Assembly (NCBI GenBank): GCA_002422765.1
Contig: DITI01000044.1
Location: 1-16,683, forward strand
DNA length: 16,683 nucleotides
Source: Candidatus Pacebacteria bacterium UBA6188
Lineage (GTDB): Bacteria > Patescibacteriota > Microgenomatia > UBA1400 > PJMF01
Direction: 5' to 3'
How positions within the stretch are numbered: position 1 is the stretch's first letter; every line of letters begins with the position of its first letter. Made by a program: the position numbers and the translations under genes. The notes beneath the pieces were generated by a model. That model saw only the letters and a list, made by a program, of their open reading frames with translations, was not told the DNA's origin and ran no database searches. This document shows positions 1-7,644 of this stretch, in pieces.

Positions 1-1
1 A

Positions 2-568
2 GCACTTATTGATCTAGTTATTGATGCTGGAGAACTACCCAAAAATGAACCTTCCGTTGTAGTCGATACAACCCTCTCTACTCCCATTGCTTTACGTGGT
101 TCACTGCATGAGCAAAAGGGGGAAATTCTGTGGAGTAAAAGTGAACAAGAAACCCTTGATTTGGCTGGCAGATTAATGCTCAACCATCTCAATCAAGTCC
201 AAAAAAATGGTTTAATCTTTGCTCTCAATGGCAATTTGGGTTTAGGCAAAACTATTTTTGCCAAAGGAGTGGCAAAATTTTTACAAATTAGTGAAAATAT
301 TAGCTCACCAACTTATTCTTATATTAATGAATACGATTACAAGCGCTTTAGCACTCAAGGCAAGTTTTATCACATTGATGCCTGGAAAATTTCGAGCCCT
401 GAAGAATTAGCGCTTTTGGAAATTGAAAAGTTAGCGCAAAAAAACAACGTCATTGTCATTGAATGGTTTGAGCAAATTGCAACTTGGCTGAAATTAAATA
501 AAAAAACAAAAATTGTGACCCTAAATTTTAGTGAAGAAGAAGGTCTAAGAAAGATTGTACTCACTTAA
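2..568 (+). CDS. tsaC-tsaE: Sua5/TsaC-TsaE fusion, 5'-truncated
   Basis: The frame is open from the window edge to a TAA at 566-568, with no stop between two recognisable domains. The first ~43 codons match the C-terminal end of a YrdC/Sua5 domain: a segment like LIDLVIDAGELP, then PSVVVD (usually PSTVVD), then LRGS. After a short linker comes a full TsaE domain: a SEQETLDLA start, Walker A GNLGLGKT at 230-253, SPTYSYINEY, a YHIDAW segment and VIEWFEQ. Sua5/TsaC makes threonylcarbamoyl-AMP. TsaE is the ATPase that drives the TsaB-TsaD complex to place t6A on tRNA A37. A TTG at 161 could start a stand-alone TsaE, but it would cut off the conserved TsaE N-terminus. tsaD follows one base later, so the pathway genes are adjacent. 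The Sua5 start lies outside the window. Confidence 0.87.
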   Translation, partial: ALIDLVIDAGELPKNEPSVVVDTTLSTPIALRGSLHEQKGEILWSKSEQETLDLAGRLMLNHLNQVQKNGLIFALNGNLGLGKTIFAKGVAKFLQISENISSPTYSYINEYDYKRFSTQGKFYHIDAWKISSPEELALLEIEKLAQKNNVIVIEWFEQIATWLKLNKKTKIVTLNFSEEEGLRKIVLT

Positions 569-569
569 A

Positions 570-1691
570 ATGCCTAAAATTTTAGCCATCGATACCAGTT
601 GTGATGATAGTAGCGCTGCTGTAGTGACTGGTGTAAATGTCCTTAGCAACATCGTGGCTTCACAACACCAAATCCACAAAAAATATGGAGGCGTTTTTCC
701 TACTTTGGCCAAACAGGCTCACCGAGAAAACTTAGCTCCGGCAATTGCCTTGGCTCTCCAACAAGCTCAAACCACTTGGGAGGAAATTGCGGCAATTGCA
801 GTGACTGTGGGACCGGGCTTAGCTCCAGCTCTAGAAGTTGGTATCAGTCAGGTCAAAGAACTGGCTCAAAAAAAGCAGAAAAGAATCATCGCCGTCAACC
901 ACATTGAAGCCCATGCCATTTCACCCCTAGCCTTAAGTGCCAAGCAAGAAACTCAAGTCCCAGACAAGTTTCCTAGTCTGGCTGTAGTAATTTCTGGCGG
1001 TCACAGCGAATTTATTTTAGTAGAAAAAATAGGTCAGTACCAAAAAATTGGTCAAACTATTGATGATGCAGCTGGCGAATGCTTGGATAAAGTTGGTAGA
1101 CTGCTCAATCTCGGCTATCCAGCCGGACCACTCTTAGAAAAATTTGCCAAAAAAGGTAAAAAAGATCGCTTTATTTTTCCCAAAGCCATGACCAACCGCG
1201 CTGATTTTAACCTTAGTTTTTCTGGCCTCAAAACTGCGGCTAGAAATCTCATTACTCAATTAGATGAGGCTGGTGAGTTAAATCAACAAACTACCTACGA
1301 TTTAGCCTTAGCCATCCAAACAGCAGTTTTTGAACAAATTAGTTACAAGCTAGAACGAATTTTGTTTAGCCCTGACCCAGCCAAAAAAGTTTATCCTTCT
1401 CGAGATTACTTGCGTCATCTCTCTCCTTTAAATGTCATTAACAGTCCTATCAAAGAAATTTGGCTAGGTGGAGGGGTGGCAGCCAACGTCGCTTTGCGTC
1501 AAACCATTAGACAATTGCTCAAGCAATATCAAAAAATTAGTGGCCAAAAAATTAAACTGCTGGTGCCATATAGTAAAAGATTGTGTGGTGATAACGCTGC
1601 CATGATCGGTTTAGTTGCCAGTTTTAAATTGCAAAGAGGCGAATTTGCTCAAGAAAAAGACCTAGATCGACAACCCAATCTTAAAATCTAG
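570..1691 (+). CDS. tsaD: TsaD, tRNA t6A37 threonylcarbamoyltransferase
   Basis: TsaD transfers the threonylcarbamoyl group from TC-AMP to A37 of ANN-decoding tRNAs, working with TsaB and TsaE in the cytoplasm. The N-terminus MPKILAIDTSCDDSS is the ASKHA-fold signature. The metal-binding HIEAH motif sits near residues 111-115, followed by SGGHSEF, DDAAGECLDKVGR, NLSFSGLKTA, LGGGVAANVALR and CGDNAAMIG. At about 373 residues it is longer than the usual ~340; much of the excess is an insert near residues 268-295, just before the GGGVAAN loop. The ATG at 570 is preferred over an in-frame TTG at 555, because 555 overlaps the upstream gene and adds five non-conserved residues. The start is one base past the upstream stop, and no strong Shine-Dalgarno (SD) is visible, so translation is probably coupled. 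No tsaB is visible in the window. Confidence 0.96.
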   Translation: MPKILAIDTSCDDSSAAVVTGVNVLSNIVASQHQIHKKYGGVFPTLAKQAHRENLAPAIALALQQAQTTWEEIAAIAVTVGPGLAPALEVGISQVKELAQKKQKRIIAVNHIEAHAISPLALSAKQETQVPDKFPSLAVVISGGHSEFILVEKIGQYQKIGQTIDDAAGECLDKVGRLLNLGYPAGPLLEKFAKKGKKDRFIFPKAMTNRADFNLSFSGLKTAARNLITQLDEAGELNQQTTYDLALAIQTAVFEQISYKLERILFSPDPAKKVYPSRDYLRHLSPLNVINSPIKEIWLGGGVAANVALRQTIRQLLKQYQKISGQKIKLLVPYSKRLCGDNAAMIGLVASFKLQRGEFAQEKDLDRQPNLKI

Positions 1692-1699
1692 AGCCCTAT

Positions 1700-3493
1700 T
1701 TGAAGTATGTTAAACTAGAAGCAGTGCAAGAGGCTCATTTTGTATCAATCCTAACCCACCCTCGCTTGGATGTTTGTGCGCAGACTGCCTACAATCAAGA
1801 AAAAAATCTGCTTATTACTTTTTTGCTTAAAGGGCAAAACGCGACTAGTTTTAGCAAGGATTTGACTAGCGATTTCTTGTCTTGGCAACTAGACACTCCA
1901 GAACAGCTTCACCAAAAAATTCTAGATCTGCTCAGTTTTGTGCGTCAAAAACAACTCGAAATTGAATTTGCTCTGAGTTTACTGAGCGAGCAAAGCATTA
2001 TTTTTGCCTGTTACTCTGGAGCGATTATTCTCAAAAGAAACGGCCACAGCAGAAAAATCTTGCACAGTCAGCAAGAGATTAAAATTGTTGTTGGCAATTT
2101 CAAAGATCAGGACCAAATCATCCTCCTAAATGAATCTGCTTTGAAAATTGAGCCATATATTTTAAGTTTGTTAGAAGCAAATGTGAGTTTAGAAAAACTA
2201 GTTGGCGAAATTAGCTTGCTTAAAGAGGAACAAAAAGAGCTTAATGAAAGCCTAGCTTTTTTGACTTACAAAGACAAGGTTTTGGCTAGTCCAGCAAAAA
2301 AAGTTAAAATTGACCTTAGAAAAATTTTGCTTAAATTCCAAATAATTCTAAAAAAAATAATTTTAATTAGTAAAAAAATCTATTTACGGCTTAAAAATCA
2401 AGATCGTAAAAAACTAATGATTTGGCTAGCAATATTTTTGGGCCTTGGCTTGCTCAGTTTGGCCACTGGAGCTTTTGCCAAAAACCAAAAAGAAAAAATC
2501 ATCCAAAACATTGGTACTAAAATCGCTAACATCGAACAAAATCAAGCCAATATTGAACAACTCACTCTACAGCAACCACTCCAAGCCAGAGAAATGGCTG
2601 GGCAAAGACTAGAATCACTGCAAGCTTTGAAAGAAGAAAAAAACAACAGTGAAAGCCTCAAATTGATCGAGCAAGAAATTGATGAGCTTGAAAAATTAAT
2701 CGAAAAAATTGCTGGTGAAAATTCCTTGGATAAACTTTCTATTGCGCATAATTTAAATAATTTTATCGGTAAAAAAATTATCACCAAAGCTGATGAGGTT
2801 TTTGTTTTAGAAAATAGTGGTCGAGAAATCTTGCGTATTAGACAAGATGGCAGTCAAGAAAAAATTGCTTTAGAAAACCAAGCAAATATTCGCGACTTTA
2901 CCATCACTGAAAATAAACTCTTTGTTCTAAGCGAAGGCCTTAAAATGTTGGATTTAGAAAAAAATGAAGGTTTTGTTTCTATTAAAGAAGAAGGTGAATC
3001 AGATAAAAATGGCGAGTTGCTGAGTAGTTTTGGACCTTATCTTTACTTGCTCAATCGAGAAAAAAGAAATATTTATCGCTACTACTACAATCAAGACCAG
3101 TTAAGTGAGCCTATTGGCTGGTTGGTAGATAAAAGTAAGCTAAATTTTGACAATATCAACCAACTACTGGTTGATGGCGATTTGTGGCTAGGCATGAAAA
3201 ATGGCGAACTCAGCAAATTTAGCAAAGGCTATCCAGTTGATTGGCAAATTCAAGGACTCAAGCAAGCACCTTTGAACCCAATTTTGATTAGTGCCAATGA
3301 ACAAAACAACTTATTGGTTATCTTGGAAAAACAAAATAAAAGAATTTTGCTTCTAACCAAAGACGGTCAGCTCATTAGTGAAATCAAAAGTAATGAATTG
3401 GCTGGAGTTAATGATCTTGCCCTTAATGAAAGTGGAAAACAAATCTACGTGCTCAGCGGCTCAGTCATTTATGATGTTAAACTAGACTTGTAG
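1700..3493 (+). CDS. Single-pass membrane protein with degenerate PP2C-like N-domain, coiled coil and propeller-like C-domain
   Basis: This 597-residue protein has no confident family assignment. Residues ~1-190 alternate short strands and helices. The stretch FACYSGAIILKRNG followed by a DQIILLNESAL strand resembles the core of a PP2C/PPM phosphatase, but I see no metal-binding aspartates, so any such domain would be a pseudophosphatase. Residues ~193-237 are strongly basic, and residues ~239-258 form one hydrophobic membrane segment. Residues ~262-345 are rich in Glu, Lys, Gln and Leu in heptad-like order, suggesting a coiled coil. Residues ~355-597 contain repeated short strands of the type VFVLENSGREILRI and LYLLNREKRNIYRY, typical of a beta-propeller. 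Basic residues on the N-side imply a cytoplasmic N-domain and an exported propeller. The start is a TTG nine bases after tsaD. A link to the t6A genes is not implied beyond co-transcription. Confidence 0.62.
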   Translation: MKYVKLEAVQEAHFVSILTHPRLDVCAQTAYNQEKNLLITFLLKGQNATSFSKDLTSDFLSWQLDTPEQLHQKILDLLSFVRQKQLEIEFALSLLSEQSIIFACYSGAIILKRNGHSRKILHSQQEIKIVVGNFKDQDQIILLNESALKIEPYILSLLEANVSLEKLVGEISLLKEEQKELNESLAFLTYKDKVLASPAKKVKIDLRKILLKFQIILKKIILISKKIYLRLKNQDRKKLMIWLAIFLGLGLLSLATGAFAKNQKEKIIQNIGTKIANIEQNQANIEQLTLQQPLQAREMAGQRLESLQALKEEKNNSESLKLIEQEIDELEKLIEKIAGENSLDKLSIAHNLNNFIGKKIITKADEVFVLENSGREILRIRQDGSQEKIALENQANIRDFTITENKLFVLSEGLKMLDLEKNEGFVSIKEEGESDKNGELLSSFGPYLYLLNREKRNIYRYYYNQDQLSEPIGWLVDKSKLNFDNINQLLVDGDLWLGMKNGELSKFSKGYPVDWQIQGLKQAPLNPILISANEQNNLLVILEKQNKRILLLTKDGQLISEIKSNELAGVNDLALNESGKQIYVLSGSVIYDVKLDL

Positions 3494-3499
3494 TAAAAT
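3494..3499 (+). promoter_or_regulatory. Possible -10 box for smpB
   Basis: TAAAAT lies 12 bases before the smpB ATG and directly follows the TAG stop of the preceding gene. No convincing -35 hexamer is visible. It could equally be chance in AT-rich DNA, and smpB may simply be read through from upstream. Confidence 0.25.
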
Positions 3500-3511
3500 A
3501 CAACTCTAGAG

Positions 3512-3949
3512 ATGTCGCTCGTTTTTAATCGCAAAGCCCAATACGAATATGCCATCAGCAAAAAATTTATTGCTGGGGTGATTTTGAGTGGAGCTGAAGT
3601 CAAGAGCTTACGTCTACAACAGGCTAGCTTAAACGGAAGCTACATTAAAGAAATCGGCGGTGAGCTATTTTTACTCAACGCTCAAATTAATGCCTACTCC
3701 TTCGCCAAGCAAGAAGATTATGATCCCAAAAGATCGCGCAAATTGCTTTTGAAAAAAAGCGAGATCGAATCTCTCGCTCAAGCTTGCAAACAAAAAGGCT
3801 TTGCCATTGTTCCCTTAGCTTTTTTTCTCTCTCACAATCGAATTAAATTGGAAATTGCCTTAGCCAAGGGTAAAAAAGAGTATGAGAAAAGAGAAGTTAT
3901 TAAAAAAAGAGATTTGCAAAGAGAGTCGGATCGCCTGATGAAAGGCTAA
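3512..3949 (+). CDS. smpB: SmpB, tmRNA-binding protein
   Basis: SmpB binds the tRNA-like domain of tmRNA and delivers it to stalled ribosomes for trans-translation. The 145-residue product has the usual length. It carries the family blocks in order: NRKAQYEY near the N-terminus, GAEVKSLR (residues 27-34), then a segment with NGSYIKE (41-47). Next comes a YDPKRSRKLLL block (70-80), which is the RNA-binding OB-fold region. The basic tail KKRDLQRESDR (131-141) enters the ribosomal mRNA channel. The ATG at 3512 gives the expected N-terminus. The gene lies 18 bases after the preceding stop. No tmRNA gene was found nearby. Confidence 0.97.
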   Translation: MSLVFNRKAQYEYAISKKFIAGVILSGAEVKSLRLQQASLNGSYIKEIGGELFLLNAQINAYSFAKQEDYDPKRSRKLLLKKSEIESLAQACKQKGFAIVPLAFFLSHNRIKLEIALAKGKKEYEKREVIKKRDLQRESDRLMKG

Positions 3950-3965
3950 ATCACTGCTTGTTTTC

Positions 3966-3995
3966 ATCTAGCAATTAAGCTTTAATTGATTAGAT
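3966..3995 (+). other. Imperfect hairpin abutting the next start codon
   Basis: ATCTA (3966-3970) pairs with TAGAT (3991-3995), and CAATTAA pairs with TTAATTG inside it around a 3-base GCT loop. A single G on one side opposes AT on the other. The last paired base touches the ATG at 3996. There is no T-tract after the stem, so it is not a clear terminator. It could limit ribosome access to the downstream gene. Confidence 0.5.
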
Positions 3996-4226
3996 ATGCC
4001 CAAAAAAGTTTTCTGGCCGATCACCTTAGTAGTTATGGGGCTCATTTTTATGGCCTCCAATTTGGGTTACTTACCTAGAGCATTTTGGAGTCTCTGGCCT
4101 TTAATTCTAGTCGTTGTTGGACTAGGTGGCCTAATCACCTCAGACAGAGAAGAATGGTTGGTAGAAACCAAAAAACCCAAAGCCAAAAAAGCTACTGCTA
4201 AAAAGAAAAAGCCTGCCAAAAAATAA
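3996..4226 (+). CDS. Two-helix membrane protein, LiaF/DUF5668-like, with Lys-Ala tail
   Basis: This 76-residue protein has two hydrophobic segments (about residues 6-24 and 30-48) separated by a short NLGYLPRAFW turn. The pattern WPITLVVMGLIFMASNLG followed by LWPLILVVVGLGGL is typical of the LiaI/LiaF-type membrane domain (DUF5668). The last ~22 residues are almost entirely Lys, Ala and Pro (KKATAKKKKPAKK), a basic cytoplasmic tail that could contact lipid head groups or nucleic acid. Its function is unknown; LiaF relatives act in envelope-stress sensing, but that role is not shown here. It starts right after a hairpin and ends eight bases before cmk. Confidence 0.72.
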   Translation: MPKKVFWPITLVVMGLIFMASNLGYLPRAFWSLWPLILVVVGLGGLITSDREEWLVETKKPKAKKATAKKKKPAKK

Positions 4227-4234
4227 ATAAGCTC

Positions 4235-4930
4235 ATGCGTCAATCTTTTCAAATTGCCATTGATGGTCCTGTGGCTGCTGGCAAAGGCACCATTTCTCGT
4301 CTTTTGGCTCAAAAATTAGGCTTCCTTTACGTGGATACTGGAGCGATGTATCGCGCCACTGCTCTCTTGGCCCTGCGCCAAGGTCTTGATTTGGAAGATG
4401 AGGCCAAAGTCGTTGCTCTTTTGGAAAAAAGCAAGCTAGAAATGAGAAATCCTCTCCCTCCCAAAGAAACCGATGGTCGCCTCACTACTGTAATTTTGGA
4501 TGATGAAGATGTTTCTTGGGCCATTCGCACTCAGAAATGCGGTGATGGAGCCTCCAAAGTGGCAGTTTTGGCCAAACTAAGACAAGTTTTGGTCAAGAAA
4601 CAACAAGAAATCGCCGCTAGTCAAAATGTGGTAATGGAAGGTCGAGACATCACCTTCAGAGTTTTGCCTGACGCTGATCTTAAAATTTTTCTAACTGGTA
4701 GTATTCAGGCTCGAGCAGAGCGCAGACACACTCAATACCTGAGCAAAGGAGTGAACATTTCCATTGAAGAAGTTGTGCAGGAAATTAAGGAAAGAGATGA
4801 GCGCGACATGGAAAGAAAAACTGATCCCTTACACATTGTAGATGATGCTTGGGTGGTCGACACTAGTGAGCTAGAAATTGAAGAAGTGGTTGAACTCATT
4901 GCAGATAAAGTCGCCACTCTTCAAAAATAA
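4235..4930 (+). CDS. cmk: Cytidylate kinase (CMP/dCMP kinase), bacterial type
   Basis: The enzyme phosphorylates CMP and dCMP to the diphosphates using ATP, feeding RNA and DNA precursor pools. The P-loop IDGPVAAGKGT spans residues 9-19, followed by YVDTGAMYRA (32-41). The EDVSWAIRT stretch (91-99) is in the NMP-binding part, and EGRDITFRVLPDADLKIFL starts at residue 135. The lid-region arginines are in RAERR (160-164), and RDERDMERKTDPL follows, with a closing VVDTS. At 231 residues it is the usual length. The spacing of eight bases from the upstream gene and three to the downstream gene suggests one transcript. A second, archaeal-type CMP-kinase-like protein lies at 12196-12819. Confidence 0.96.
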   Translation: MRQSFQIAIDGPVAAGKGTISRLLAQKLGFLYVDTGAMYRATALLALRQGLDLEDEAKVVALLEKSKLEMRNPLPPKETDGRLTTVILDDEDVSWAIRTQKCGDGASKVAVLAKLRQVLVKKQQEIAASQNVVMEGRDITFRVLPDADLKIFLTGSIQARAERRHTQYLSKGVNISIEEVVQEIKERDERDMERKTDPLHIVDDAWVVDTSELEIEEVVELIADKVATLQK

Positions 4931-4933
4931 AGT

Positions 4934-5143
4934 ATGAGTAAACGCTACCAACAAGATCCAGATTTAATTCAAGATGTTGCCAAAGACACGGATCGCATTG
5001 AGAGAGAATATTCAAGTAAGCAAGCCAAAAAAAGACAAAAAAAAGCTGAAAAAGAAGAATTAAGTCAAAGATGGGTGGCACCTCTTTTGCTAGTAATCAC
5101 TCTTTTATTGGGTTTTTTAATTTCAGTAATTTTTCACAATTAA
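4934..5143 (+). CDS. Small tail-anchored membrane protein, unrecognised
   Basis: The 69-residue product has a highly charged, Lys/Glu/Gln-rich N-terminal ~46 residues likely to be helical (KQAKKRQKKAEKEEL), then one hydrophobic segment at about 47-66 (WVAPLLLVITLLLGFLISVI). The topology is a cytoplasmic charged domain anchored at its C-terminus. Its size and shape recall small secretion subunits such as SecE, but the conserved SecE helix motif is not visible, so no name is given. It begins three bases after cmk. Its TAA overlaps the tail of the convergent PBP gene, so the two genes share four bases. Confidence 0.68.
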   Translation: MSKRYQQDPDLIQDVAKDTDRIEREYSSKQAKKRQKKAEKEELSQRWVAPLLLVITLLLGFLISVIFHN

Positions 5144-7599
5144 AGAATTTGACCTCTTGGAGTTACTGGAGTATTAACTGGCAGATCAGTAAAAGACTCG
5201 TTGTTACAAGCTTGCTTGGGTTGAGTTCCCTCAATGAACAATTCTTCACTAATACGGGGACAAGCAGCGCAAGGCAAAGTGCCAGTAGTGGCGCAAATTT
5301 TAACTTTAACCATATTTCCTGGCACAGTAAAAGCGTGAGCTTGCTCATCATCCAACAGTAATAACATAATTTTATTCCAAATTGGCGAAGCGCCAGTGAT
5401 GCCAGAAGCCACATAGCTCATAGGCGTATTGTCATTATTGCCCACCCAACTTGCTACCAAGCGATCGCTGGTATAGCCAATGGTCCAGTTATCTTTCATG
5501 CTGTTGGTAGTGCCAGTTTTAACCGCTACTTCTTGGCCTGGAATTTGTAATACTGAAAAAGCGCCAAAAGCAGGAGTACGAGCTCGGTTATCAGCTAAAA
5601 TATCGTTAATTAAATAAGCAGCTTTGGGATCTAATTCTAAACTTTCGTAACAATTATCATCATCCAAAGCACAATTATTGCGATATAAAATTTCGCCTTT
5701 GGAATTAGTAATTTCCAAAAAAGGATCAAGCGCCACTGGATAGCCAAGGTTGGCAAAACTACTGTAAAGCTCGGCAAGATCTGTCATCAGCACCTCACCA
5801 GCTCCTAAAGTCAGAGATAAACCAAACCGACTACGATCTCGCCAAGTATCAATCCCTAAAGCCTCGCCTTTATCAAGTAAATTGTTAACTCCTAATTCTG
5901 CTAAAAGCTTAACCGCTGGAATATTATAAGAAGAAGCCAAGGCTTCTCTCAAAGTTACTCTGCCATGAAATTTACCATCGTAGTTTTTGGGGGCATAAGG
6001 TTTGCTGCCTGGAATTTGGTAAACCACTGGAGAATCATCGATTACTGAACTGGCAGTTTTACCATTTTCAAAAGCCAAAGCGTAAGTAAGTGGCTTGATG
6101 GAAGAACCTGGCTGACGTGGCCTAATCGTCACGTTAACTTGCCCATCGTGAGCAAAGTCAAAATAATCAGCTCCGCCTACCATAGCCAGAATCTCCCCAG
6201 TTTTGGGGTTAGTAACCAAAGCCGCACCATTGCTAATTTTGAAAACTCCCAATTTGTTTACCTCATTACTCACAATTTCTTGAGTTTGATTTTGTAAAAA
6301 TAAATCCAAGCTTGTTTTGACTTCCAAACCTCCTCTGGCTAAAAGCTCTTCGCCATATTTTTCTGCCAAAAGCTTGCGCACATACATGACGAAATGAGGT
6401 GCTTTAATATCAACTCGATCTTGATTGAAAATTAGTTTTTCCTGCTTGGCCTGATCAGCCTGCAACTGACTAATATAACCGTCTTCAACCATACGTCTGA
6501 GTACTTCAGCCTGTCTAGCATAGGCCAACTCTGGATTGGAACCAAAAGGCGTGTAAGTCGAAGGCGCCTGTGGCAAACCTGCCAATAAAGCTGACTCCGC
6601 TAGAGTCAAATCGTTAGCTGATTTATTGAAGTAGCGCCATGAAGCCTCCTCCACTCCGTAAGTTGAGCCACCGTAAGCTACAGTGTTAAGGTACATTTCT
6701 AGAATCTGATCCTTGCTATAAATTCTTTCTACCAATAAAGATAAAAGTAGCTCTCTGACTTTACGACGATAAGTTTTTTCATTACTAAGAAGGCGATTCT
6801 TAATCAGTTGCTGAGTGATGGTTGAACCACCTTGAACAGTTTCGCCAATAAAATTTTGCAAAACAGCGCGAGAAATACCTTTCAGCGAAAAACCAAAGTG
6901 ACGATAAAATTCTTGATCTTCAATTGCTACTGTTGCATCTTTTAGATAACCAGAAACTCTAATCAAAGAAACTAGGGTGCGATTTTCATCCTCATAGATA
7001 CGATACAAAAGATTGCCGTGGCGATCTAAAATTCTAGTAGTTAAATTTTGTGCTTTATTGGACAAGTCACCAGGAGAAGGTAGGTCTCTAATTGCCACAT
7101 CATAAGTCAAATAAGAAAAAACCAAAAATAAAGTGGTCAAAAAAACAGAAGCCAAATAGGAAAAACGAATGGTTTTCTTTTTGGGACGACCAACTTTTCT
7201 CCCCAAACGCAGTCGTTTCAAAAAACGCTGTTTAAATAAGCGAGTGCGTTCTAGAAACTTCTTGTTATTTTTTAATAGTTGAGCTTGGCTATTTAGAAAA
7301 AAACGTCGGGCTTTAACGTAAAATGGGAGTTTTTTACGACCACGACCTTTTTTGATTTTTAGAATTTTCAATAAATAAATATATTGATAATTCAATTTTT
7401 TTATTGATTTATCTATTTTTTTATTGAACTTGGAAAAATATCTCAGCAGAGATCTTTTTAATCTAATTGTAAAAGGAAGTTTGGGGCGACCACGTTTAAA
7501 TTTGGGTAAATTTTCTACAATGAATGGCGCTACTAAAACATTTTTTTCTTGTTTTTGTTTATTTTTTTGAGAACTAGAAGAATTTTTCTTGACCGCCAT
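5140..7599 (-). CDS. Class A (bifunctional) penicillin-binding protein with long basic N-terminal extension
   Basis: The enzyme polymerises lipid II glycan and cross-links peptides on the outer face of the membrane. The 819-residue product has a ~146-residue, very basic cytoplasmic region, one membrane segment (147-166), a glycosyltransferase 51 domain (~185-360) and a transpeptidase domain (~430-750). The GT51 motifs are AIEDQEFYRHFG (E227 is the expected catalytic residue) and QGGSTITQQL. The transpeptidase motifs are SSIK (S499 nucleophile, K502), SYN (557-559) and KTGT (694-697). The C-terminus has the cysteine-bearing tail (C769, C777, C780, C798) seen in many PBP1a proteins. The N-terminal extension carries three AT-hook-like blocks (GRP at 37, GRG at 85, GRP at 137) and is far longer than the ~36-residue one in the paralog at 14607. 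The ATG at 7599 is supported by an extended -10 just upstream. Confidence 0.95.
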   Translation of the reverse strand: MAVKKNSSSSQKNKQKQEKNVLVAPFIVENLPKFKRGRPKLPFTIRLKRSLLRYFSKFNKKIDKSIKKLNYQYIYLLKILKIKKGRGRKKLPFYVKARRFFLNSQAQLLKNNKKFLERTRLFKQRFLKRLRLGRKVGRPKKKTIRFSYLASVFLTTLFLVFSYLTYDVAIRDLPSPGDLSNKAQNLTTRILDRHGNLLYRIYEDENRTLVSLIRVSGYLKDATVAIEDQEFYRHFGFSLKGISRAVLQNFIGETVQGGSTITQQLIKNRLLSNEKTYRRKVRELLLSLLVERIYSKDQILEMYLNTVAYGGSTYGVEEASWRYFNKSANDLTLAESALLAGLPQAPSTYTPFGSNPELAYARQAEVLRRMVEDGYISQLQADQAKQEKLIFNQDRVDIKAPHFVMYVRKLLAEKYGEELLARGGLEVKTSLDLFLQNQTQEIVSNEVNKLGVFKISNGAALVTNPKTGEILAMVGGADYFDFAHDGQVNVTIRPRQPGSSIKPLTYALAFENGKTASSVIDDSPVVYQIPGSKPYAPKNYDGKFHGRVTLREALASSYNIPAVKLLAELGVNNLLDKGEALGIDTWRDRSRFGLSLTLGAGEVLMTDLAELYSSFANLGYPVALDPFLEITNSKGEILYRNNCALDDDNCYESLELDPKAAYLINDILADNRARTPAFGAFSVLQIPGQEVAVKTGTTNSMKDNWTIGYTSDRLVASWVGNNDNTPMSYVASGITGASPIWNKIMLLLLDDEQAHAFTVPGNMVKVKICATTGTLPCAACPRISEELFIEGTQPKQACNNESFTDLPVNTPVTPRGQIL
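7162..7599 (-). repeat. Three ~50-residue AT-hook-like units encoded in the PBP cytoplasmic tail
   Basis: Within the PBP, residues 35-43 read KRGRPKLPF, residues 83-93 read KKGRGRKKLPF, and residues 134-146 read RKVGRPKKKTIRF. The cores start at residues 37, 85 and 137, so they are 48 and 52 residues apart. Each is followed by a basic-aromatic stretch (for example IRLKRSLLRYF, then YVKARRFF). G-R-P flanked by Lys/Arg is the core of the AT-hook, a minor-groove DNA-binding motif. The repeats are visible directly; DNA binding is inferred. A polyanion or lipid-binding role is also possible. Confidence 0.6.
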
Positions 7600-7608
7600 G
7601 CGATGGCT

Positions 7609-7617
7609 ATTTTAGCA
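7609..7617 (-). promoter_or_regulatory. Extended -10 promoter of the PBP gene
   Basis: On the - strand the sequence reads TGCTAAAAT, an extended -10 (TGn plus a one-mismatch TATAAT), nine bases before the PBP ATG. Initiation at the usual distance would leave a leader of only a few bases, which fits the absence of an SD. No clear -35 is seen, as expected for extended -10 promoters. Confidence 0.45.
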
Positions 7618-7644
7618 TGTTAAAAAACTTTAGAAACCACACAA

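Noticed and set aside
161..568. Stand-alone TsaE starting at TTG 161
   Set aside because: The frame is open upstream and encodes Sua5 C-terminal sequence; the TTG start would also remove the conserved SEQETLDLA start of TsaE.
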